Positions 58,381-64,000 of a stretch of 64,000 bases of DNA are shown piece by piece. The translations under genes and the position numbers were made by a program. The stretch covers positions 1 to 64,000 of the forward strand of contig DILT01000006.1 of the NCBI GenBank assembly GCA_002425185.1, given 5' to 3'. The notes beneath the pieces were generated by a model. The model saw only the letters and a list, made by a program, of their open reading frames with translations. It ran no database searches and was not told where the DNA came from. This DNA comes from Flammeovirgaceae bacterium UBA5585. Lineage in GTDB: Bacteria; Bacteroidota; Bacteroidia; Cytophagales; Cyclobacteriaceae. The number at the start of each line of letters is the position of its first letter. The stretch's first letter is position 1.

Positions 58381-60183
58381 TCAGGTGTACATCCGGTCTA
58401 TTTCCTTCTGATAGTGCTCCATAAGCAAATGCCTAACAGGTTTTAGTGTCGTGGTAAGTTCACCGGCTTCAACACTCCAATCCTGGTGGCAGAGCACAAA
58501 ATCCTTTACGCGTTCAACATTGGGAAGCTCTTCATTAAGCAAGTCAATCTCCTGCTTAAACTTTTCCCGGACTTTAATATTATAAACCATAAATTCAGGA
58601 GCGGTCCAATGAATGCCTTCCTGGATGCACCACATTTCCAACCATTCAAAGTTGGGAACAATCAATGCTGTTATGTACGGTCGTTGAAACCCGATGATCA
58701 GGCAACGTAGTATAAACGAAGATTGCATGAAATGATTTTGCAACGGCAGGGGGGCAATGTATTTGCCGGCCGAAGTCTTAAAAATATCTTTCTTTCGGTC
58801 GGTGATTTTAAGAAATCGTTCATATACTATTTTACCCACATCGCCTGTGCGAAACCAACCCTCCGGAGTAAATACTTCTGCATTCAATTCGGGCCGTTTA
58901 TAATATCCCTTCATCACATTATTGCCCATCACTAAAACCTCTCCTTCTCCCTCCTCATTGGGATTGTCAATTTTTATTTCCACACCCGGTATAGCCATAC
59001 CCACAGTACCGAACCGGTTTAGTCCGGGTTCAAAGCGGTTTACGGAAATAAAAGGCGCGGTTTCCGTCATGCCGTAACCTTCTGCCACAAAAATTCCTGC
59101 AGCTGAAAATAGCCTGCCGATTTCAGGTCGCAATGAAGCAGCACCCACCACCATGTACCGTATTTTTCCGCCCAGTTTTTTGCGCCATTGACTCAACACC
59201 AAAATGCGGGCAATGGCAAGCTTAATTAACAATACCGGTTTCAGTGTTCCTGGCCTGTATAGCTTGCCGGTTTCCATAGCCCAGCGAATTACTCTTCGCT
59301 TAAACCAATTGCGCTGCAGCGTTTGCTCCAGCATGAAATCGTACATCTTTTCAAGCACGCGCGGCACACTGGTACAAAAGTGCGGGCGAACGGTTTTGAA
59401 ATCATGCGTAAACGTATCCTTATGCTGATTGAAATAAACAGAAACACCAAAGGCCAGGTAAGCGTAACAAGCCACGCGTTCAAAAATATGGCTGAACGGA
59501 AGGAAGCTCAATACCCGATGCTTCGGTTCAAGCGGTAACAAGGTTAAAATAGACTTGATACTACTTACCACATTACGATGCGTAAGCATAACACCCTTCG
59601 GAATACCGGAACTTCCGGAGGTATACATGATCGTAAAAACATCATGCTCAGTAATTGATGCCCGGATGGCACTCAATTGCTCCACTGCCTGTGTTGAAGG
59701 TTTAGCCGTTGCCATGGGTTTAAAAAATCCCTTTTCTCCGGATTCAAGGTGAAAAAGATCAAGGGACTTAGCCAGACCTTTTATTACCAATTGAAATTTA
59801 TAGAACAACCCCGTATCAGCAGCAATGCATAGTCGTGCTTCTGTTTCAGAAAAAATAACTTCGATGTCCTTCGCGTTTGCTGTAGGATGAACCGGCACCA
59901 CTACCAATCCTGCCTGCTGACAGGCCAGGTCAAGAATAACCCAATCGGCACTACCCGTTACCGGGACAAAAATGATTTTCTCCCCCGATCGGTAACCTTG
60001 TTCGATGAACCAACACGCAAGGGCTTCAGCTTTCTTTTGAACCTCATGGATGGAATAGCCATGCCACGTTGCATCGGTATAATAATTCAACGCATTCGCA
60101 TTCGGATATTTTTGTTGTTGATACGTTACAATATCGAATACCCGCTGAAAATTACTGGATGCTCTTTTGGTAATAGTAGTCAT
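58381..60183 (-). CDS. Long-chain fatty acid-CoA ligase (AMP-forming)
   Basis: A 600-residue adenylate-forming enzyme. The P-loop-like motif YTSGSSGIPKG (about residue 195), the acyl/adenylate motif GYGMTETAP, WFRTGDVG, and the A10-type region KDIFKTSAGKYIAP are all present. It activates fatty acids to acyl-CoA at the cytoplasmic side of the membrane. It follows two alpha/beta hydrolases closely (6-base gap), so fatty acids released by lipolytic enzymes may be its input; this is inference. Confidence 0.92.
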   Translation of the reverse strand: MTTITKRASSNFQRVFDIVTYQQQKYPNANALNYYTDATWHGYSIHEVQKKAEALACWFIEQGYRSGEKIIFVPVTGSADWVILDLACQQAGLVVVPVHPTANAKDIEVIFSETEARLCIAADTGLFYKFQLVIKGLAKSLDLFHLESGEKGFFKPMATAKPSTQAVEQLSAIRASITEHDVFTIMYTSGSSGIPKGVMLTHRNVVSSIKSILTLLPLEPKHRVLSFLPFSHIFERVACYAYLAFGVSVYFNQHKDTFTHDFKTVRPHFCTSVPRVLEKMYDFMLEQTLQRNWFKRRVIRWAMETGKLYRPGTLKPVLLIKLAIARILVLSQWRKKLGGKIRYMVVGAASLRPEIGRLFSAAGIFVAEGYGMTETAPFISVNRFEPGLNRFGTVGMAIPGVEIKIDNPNEEGEGEVLVMGNNVMKGYYKRPELNAEVFTPEGWFRTGDVGKIVYERFLKITDRKKDIFKTSAGKYIAPLPLQNHFMQSSFILRCLIIGFQRPYITALIVPNFEWLEMWCIQEGIHWTAPEFMVYNIKVREKFKQEIDLLNEELPNVERVKDFVLCHQDWSVEAGELTTTLKPVRHLLMEHYQKEIDRMYT

Positions 60184-60189
60184 GCGCCA

Positions 60190-60993
60190 TTAACGGGTTA
60201 CCGGTTTTACATACAGGATGTGGTATAGCGTATCAAAAAATTCTGGGTACTCCGGTAAATTATTATGGCGCGCGCCTTGAATGCTGTGTAAGGTAATCTT
60301 ATCCGGGTATAGGTTTTTTAATTTTACACTCTGCGCATAGGATATAAGCCTGTCGTATGTGCCGTGGATAATGTGTACCGGGCAGTTAACCGTTTTGAGG
60401 TATTGGTCGGTACGGATATCGTATTTCAGCAGCCATCGTAACGGAATGAAAAACAAGTACCGGTTTACATTATAGAAAAAACTAAAATATGGGGAATCCA
60501 GAATGAGCAAGGCAGGTTTATTCCAGGAGGCAATGCGGGCGGCAATACCACTGCCCCAGGAGCGGCCATACAATACAATTTTATTTTCAGGATACGATTC
60601 ACTTAGCCATTTATACATAAACTGAGCATCATTAAATACGCGTGTCTGACTTCGTTTACCCCGGCTTTTGCCAAACCCCCGGTAATCCATCATAAAAAAG
60701 TCATATCCGTTGCTTAAAAAATCCTTGGCAAATTTTCCCCAGCCTTTAAGACTTTTTGAGTTTCCCTTTAAGTAGTAAACCACACCCCTGGAATTGGGCA
60801 CCTTAAAATAGATTGCATTGATTCGTCCGCCATCCTCCATATCAAAATCCAGTTCTTCAAACGGAAAGGGATACTTATACTGAAATGCCGTGGAGAGAAT
60901 TTCGGGACGAAAAAATCCGTAATGCTGAAAAAAGTAAAAGGAAATACAAATACCGGAATAAAGGAGGAGCAGAATTAAAAAGGCAGTGACCAT
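60190..60993 (-). CDS. Alpha/beta hydrolase with N-terminal membrane anchor (copy A)
   Basis: A 267-residue protein with an N-terminal hydrophobic helix (2-20), HG-like loop YYLKGNSKSLKG, nucleophile elbow GRSWGSG, Asp in HGTYDRLIS and His in GARHNN. It resembles the BEM46/YfhR-type membrane-tethered hydrolases. It is paralogous to the next gene (same layout, MDYRGFGKSRGK versus VDYRGYGKSEGE). Substrate unknown; lipid or acyl esters are plausible. It is 20 bases after copy B and 6 before the ligase. Confidence 0.85.
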   Translation of the reverse strand: MVTAFLILLLLYSGICISFYFFQHYGFFRPEILSTAFQYKYPFPFEELDFDMEDGGRINAIYFKVPNSRGVVYYLKGNSKSLKGWGKFAKDFLSNGYDFFMMDYRGFGKSRGKRSQTRVFNDAQFMYKWLSESYPENKIVLYGRSWGSGIAARIASWNKPALLILDSPYFSFFYNVNRYLFFIPLRWLLKYDIRTDQYLKTVNCPVHIIHGTYDRLISYAQSVKLKNLYPDKITLHSIQGARHNNLPEYPEFFDTLYHILYVKPVTR

Positions 60994-61013
60994 GATTGGT
61001 CTAATTTAGCCAA

Positions 61014-61820
61014 TTATTGAAGAACCCTGGCAATTGCCCGATGATACTCCGCGAACTCATTCAGGTTTTTGTGTCCTCCCCCATTTATGATTATGAACTC
61101 ATCGCCTGTTTTCAGATAGTCTTTGAGTCTTATAGCCGACTCAAGCGGTACAATCCAATCGTCTGTACCATGTATAACCAGTACGCTACACTTCACGTGA
61201 TGCAAGTGATCCTTATTCGATAAAGTGAGTCTTTTGGCAAGAAAACGGGTAACGGGTTTAAAGGCCGGGTGAGCCACCGTGTTAATCTCATCAAACGGGG
61301 TTTCCAGAATCAGGTAATCAGCTTCATTTGTTGTGGCCAGTTTTGATGCCACTGCTGCACCCAATGAGCGACCGTAAAGAATCAACCGGTTATATTGAAA
61401 ATTCTGTCGACTCCAATCAAACACGACTTGTGCATCCTGGTATAAGTTTGCCTCCGATGGTTCCCCTTCGCTTTTGCCATAGCCCCGGTAATCCACCATC
61501 AGCACATCGTATCCAACCTGGGTGAGGTCTGCCGCATAGTTGCCCCACCGCTGCAGGTTATCGGCATTGCCATGAAAATACAGGATGAGGCCCTTAACCG
61601 GTTGCTGTGTTTTAAACAACAGTGCGTTGAGAACGATGCCCTCTTGTACCGGAATAAAATATTCTTCAAATGATTCTGCAAATTGAAAATTGTAATCCGG
61701 AGGTAATTTATCAGCTTGAAAAACAAAACGTTCCTGGAAAAAATAGAAACCAAAAGCTGTAAGCAGATACACCAACGCGAACAGCAGGGCAATTTTGAGA
61801 ATGGAGAGAAGTTTTTTCAC
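61014..61820 (-). CDS. Alpha/beta hydrolase with N-terminal membrane anchor (copy B)
   Basis: A 268-residue protein with an N-terminal helix (about 8-28), FHGNADNLQRWG oxyanion loop, nucleophile elbow GRSLGAA, Asp in HGTDDWIVP and His in GGGHKN. The triad is complete. It is a tandem paralog of the 60190-60993 gene, with which it shares order and loops. It lies 15 bases after the VOC gene and is likely in the same operon. Confidence 0.86.
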   Translation of the reverse strand: MKKLLSILKIALLFALVYLLTAFGFYFFQERFVFQADKLPPDYNFQFAESFEEYFIPVQEGIVLNALLFKTQQPVKGLILYFHGNADNLQRWGNYAADLTQVGYDVLMVDYRGYGKSEGEPSEANLYQDAQVVFDWSRQNFQYNRLILYGRSLGAAVASKLATTNEADYLILETPFDEINTVAHPAFKPVTRFLAKRLTLSNKDHLHHVKCSVLVIHGTDDWIVPLESAIRLKDYLKTGDEFIIINGGGHKNLNEFAEYHRAIARVLQ

Positions 61821-61835
61821 AATACGATTTGCGTG

Positions 61836-62228
61836 TTATGCATTTGGTTGAATCAAATCCCACAGGTTGCCATACAAGTCGGCAAAAACAGCAACTGTTC
61901 CGTAGCTTTCAACCACAGGACCGCGAACAATGGTGATATTATGTTTCTTCAGGTTTTCAAAATCGCGATCAAAATCATCGGTCTGTAGAAATAAAAATAC
62001 ACGGCCACCGGTTTGGTTACCGATACGGCTTCGCTGCTCGTCATTGGCAGCTTTTGCCAGCAACAGGCTGCAACCATCCGAACCGGGTGGCACTACGCGC
62101 ACCCAACGCTTGGTTTCCGTAAGTACGGTATCCTCCTCCAACCGAAAGTTCAGTTTGCGGGTATAAAATTCAATAGCCTTGTCGTAATCATCTACCACCA
62201 GTGCAATGTGGGCCAGGGTTTGTTTCAT
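61836..62228 (-). CDS. VOC family protein (glyoxalase/dioxygenase-like)
   Basis: A 130-residue protein of the vicinal-oxygen-chelate fold with two beta-alpha-beta-beta-beta units. The first starts AHIALVVDDYDKAIEFY, giving one His ligand; the second has GRVFLFLQTDDFDRDFENL and ends with YGNLWDLIQ. The usual metal-ligand set (His, Glu) is only partly identifiable. Such enzymes act on thiol adducts or bleomycin-type drugs; the substrate is unknown. It is first in the lipid/redox operon. Confidence 0.86.
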   Translation of the reverse strand: MKQTLAHIALVVDDYDKAIEFYTRKLNFRLEEDTVLTETKRWVRVVPPGSDGCSLLLAKAANDEQRSRIGNQTGGRVFLFLQTDDFDRDFENLKKHNITIVRGPVVESYGTVAVFADLYGNLWDLIQPNA

Positions 62229-62233
62229 GGTTC

Positions 62234-62241
62234 CAAATATA
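62234..62241 (-). promoter_or_regulatory. -7 box of the VOC/lipid operon
   Basis: The minus strand reads TATATTTG, an exact TAnnTTTG, five bases before the ATG at 62228. No -33 TTTG at a normal distance. A leaderless or very short leader is predicted. Confidence 0.35.
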
Positions 62242-62334
62242 TTTTAAAACACGCAACGGGGAAGAACAAATTTCCGTCATTCCCGTTCCTGTGGTTTGAA
62301 TCTCTCTGCAAAAAAGCTTTCATTCGTATTTCGT

Positions 62335-62859
62335 ATGAGGTTATTCACATTATTGCCATTGGTTTTACTGGTCTTACCGGATTCCCCCGGACCCATTCAC
62401 GAGTTTCCTGTTCCGCCCCTAACGCATAAAACACTTTTCTACATCCACCGGAGTGTAAACAGCAATACGGTACTGTATGAGGTAAACCTGCTGAATAACA
62501 CCACTATAGATCCTAAAAATCCCGTTACGGTTTACTGGATTCGTTATGCTGAAAAAGGACAAAAGCGTGATCTTAACATGCTGGAGCGCAACTTTGCATA
62601 CGGAATTAAGTGTATTCCCTTACAAAATGGAAAATATACACTCCAGTTTGTTGCGTCAAAAGCTCGCCAAGCCGAAATTCTGTTAGATCGAAACGGGCAG
62701 GCAACCGCCATTATGGATATTAATGGCAAACCCTCCCGGCTAAAGAAAATTTTCGTTCATGTTGCCGAAGACGGTTGGTGGCCCAAAGTTGACTATGTGG
62801 AATTTTTCGGTGAAGATGTAAGCACCAAAGAAGTGACCTACGAAAAGATGAAAGTTTAA
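62335..62859 (+). CDS. DUF4833 family exported protein
   Basis: A 174-residue protein starting at the ATG at 62335, which opens a signal peptide (MRLFTLLPLVLLVLP). The frame also starts at 62296, but this would put 13 extra residues ahead. The body matches the DUF4833 pattern: LFYIHRSVNSNTVLYEVN, PVTVYWIRYAEKGQ, and FGIKC-like YGIKCIPLQNGKY. The function is not known. It is convergent with the glycosyltransferase gene, 9 bases away. Confidence 0.8.
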   Translation: MRLFTLLPLVLLVLPDSPGPIHEFPVPPLTHKTLFYIHRSVNSNTVLYEVNLLNNTTIDPKNPVTVYWIRYAEKGQKRDLNMLERNFAYGIKCIPLQNGKYTLQFVASKARQAEILLDRNGQATAIMDINGKPSRLKKIFVHVAEDGWWPKVDYVEFFGEDVSTKEVTYEKMKV

Positions 62860-62868
62860 GCGTGGCGC

Positions 62869-63882
62869 TCAGGCGTTTGCCGCCAACTTCATTTTTGATC
62901 CTTCGGGCAATTCGTCAATACCTACTTTATCAATAACGAGGTAGTTCTTTTTGGAAAGTGACTGCCGCGTTATTAACTCAGCCAAAAAGCCGGTAACAAA
63001 AAGCTGCACACCAATAACCAGCGCTACCAAGGCCAGAAAGAAAATAGGTTGCTGGGTAACATCACGCTTCAGCGGGATTTGTGAAAAATAAACGGAGTCG
63101 ATTTTATCCCATAAAATCTTTGCAGTAAAAAGAAAACCTGCCAGGAACGAAAGCGTACCCAGCGTACCAAAGAAATGCATGGGGCGCATGGCAAACCGCC
63201 CTACAAATGTTATCGTTAATAAATCAAGAAACCCGCGAACGAAACGCTCGAAGCCAAACTTGGAGTAACCGTACTTGCGTTCGCGGTGCTCAACAGCTTT
63301 TTCGGTAATTTTTGTAAACCCTGCCCACTTGGCAATTAACGGTATGTAGCGGTGCATTTCGCCATACACGGAAATATTCTTCACCACAATTTTGTCGTAC
63401 GCCTTTAGGCCGCAGTTGAAATCGTGAATCTTAATACCGGATATTTTTCGGGTTACGTAATTAAAAAATTTGGAAGGAACCGTTTTTGTAAACGGATCAT
63501 TGCGTTTTTTCTTCCAGCCCGATACCAGGTGATAACCCTGCTGTTTGATCATAGCATAAAGTTCCGGTATCTCATCCGGACTATCCTGCAAGTCGGCATC
63601 CATCGTAATTACCACCTCACCTTTTGCCGCCCGAAAAGCGGTTTGCAAGGCGGCAGACTTACCATAATTACGATTGAATTTTACGCCTTTGAAATTGTGA
63701 TCGGCTGCGCTGATTGACTGGATTTTCAACCACGATTTATCTGTACTGCCGTCATCAACAAACAGCACTTCATAAGAATAGCCGTGCGCTTTCATCACAC
63801 GGCTAATCCAATCGCTTAATTCCTGAAGTGATTCTTCTTCGTTGAAAACGGGAATAATTACAGATAGATCAGGGTTATTCAT
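62869..63882 (-). CDS. GT2 glycosyltransferase, GtrB/DPM-like membrane form
   Basis: A 337-residue inverting glycosyltransferase. The nucleotide-sugar binding fold starts LSVIIPVFNEEESL; VDDGSTD and MDADLQDSPDEIPEL carry the DXD-like acidic motif. Two membrane helices (about 230-255, 272-297) anchor it. It resembles enzymes that load polyprenyl phosphate with a sugar. Its ATG directly follows the stop of the preceding membrane gene (TAAATG), so it is coupled to that gene. Confidence 0.9.
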   Translation of the reverse strand: MNNPDLSVIIPVFNEEESLQELSDWISRVMKAHGYSYEVLFVDDGSTDKSWLKIQSISAADHNFKGVKFNRNYGKSAALQTAFRAAKGEVVITMDADLQDSPDEIPELYAMIKQQGYHLVSGWKKKRNDPFTKTVPSKFFNYVTRKISGIKIHDFNCGLKAYDKIVVKNISVYGEMHRYIPLIAKWAGFTKITEKAVEHRERKYGYSKFGFERFVRGFLDLLTITFVGRFAMRPMHFFGTLGTLSFLAGFLFTAKILWDKIDSVYFSQIPLKRDVTQQPIFFLALVALVIGVQLFVTGFLAELITRQSLSKKNYLVIDKVGIDELPEGSKMKLAANA

Positions 63883-64000
63883 TTAAATCATTTCCGGCTG
63901 GTTTTTACGCACAAAAATAGCCATTATCAAGGCACCAATGGCATATAGAATAACAGCAACACCAAGTCCTTTTGGCATAGCCGACAAGGAGAATTGCTTA
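63883..64000 (-). CDS. C-terminal end of a membrane protein, cut by the window edge
   Basis: The last 38 residues of a gene on the minus strand end FVRKNQPEMI. One hydrophobic helix (GLGVAVILYAIGALIMAIF) precedes the positively charged tail. The stop codon touches the glycosyltransferase ATG. Such a pair often combines a polyprenyl-linked sugar enzyme with a flippase or sugar transferase; identity cannot be decided. Confidence 0.6.
   Translation of the reverse strand, partial: KQFSLSAMPKGLGVAVILYAIGALIMAIFVRKNQPEMI

Overview
The window is a chromosomal stretch of a Bacteroidota bacterium, most likely of the order Cytophagales. Evidence: TTTG-N19-TAnnTTTG promoters, almost no Shine-Dalgarno sequences, secreted proteins with both type A and type B type IX secretion (T9SS) C-terminal domains, a PorP/SprF protein, a B-type sdhCAB operon, HNLRAP-type histidine kinases and a CzcA-TolC fusion pump. 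I cannot name a genus from sequence alone. Most of the window is core genome. I see no phage, plasmid, insertion sequence with a transposase, or CRISPR array.

Layout. 1-414: the 3' part of tRNA-Asn, tRNA-Arg(ACG) and their terminators. 414-9.7 kb: an outer-membrane protein, an rpoN/PAP2/enoyl-CoA hydratase operon divergent from asnS, a universal stress protein, a DUF3052 protein and two LPP20-like lipoproteins. 9.7-18.2 kb: sdhCAB, an unlisted 36-residue membrane protein, DNA polymerase III alpha with an N-terminal proofreading exonuclease, and thioredoxin. 18.3-28 kb: a giant T9SS cargo protein, an aminotransferase/P1 peptidase pair, YkgJ/YpdA, a Crp-like regulator, YceI and an S10 peptidase. 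28.1-35.4 kb: a four-gene operon with an HYR-repeat adhesin (type B sorting domain), its PorP/SprF partner, a PorE-like TPR/PD40 protein without an OmpA domain, and a histidine kinase. 35.6-37.1 kb: a small redox cluster ending in a rhodanese. 37.1-43.9 kb: addA-addB followed by a frameshifted secreted gene. 44.0-49.1 kb: a membrane patatin, a TPR histidine kinase and a WYL-type regulator in one operon. 49.4-57.1 kb: heavy-metal RND efflux with its two-component system. 57.4-62.2 kb: a lipid/redox operon (flavodoxin, acyl-CoA ligase, two alpha/beta hydrolases, VOC protein). 62.3-64 kb: DUF4833, a GT2 glycosyltransferase and a cut membrane gene.

The strongest non-coding signal is a pair of operators at the metal-efflux locus. 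Four direct repeats with an 11-bp period lie upstream of the pump gene (54965-55002) and another four upstream of the response regulator (57167-57204). They share an identical 15-bp core and sit the same distance from a -7 box in both places. This predicts that the CusR/CzcR-like regulator controls both itself and the pump. Other notable items are a 144-166 bp palindromic repeat found twice, each time between convergent genes; four near-identical 240-bp HYR units; the patatin-kinase-WYL operon; and the T9SS adhesin operon that carries its own sensor kinase.
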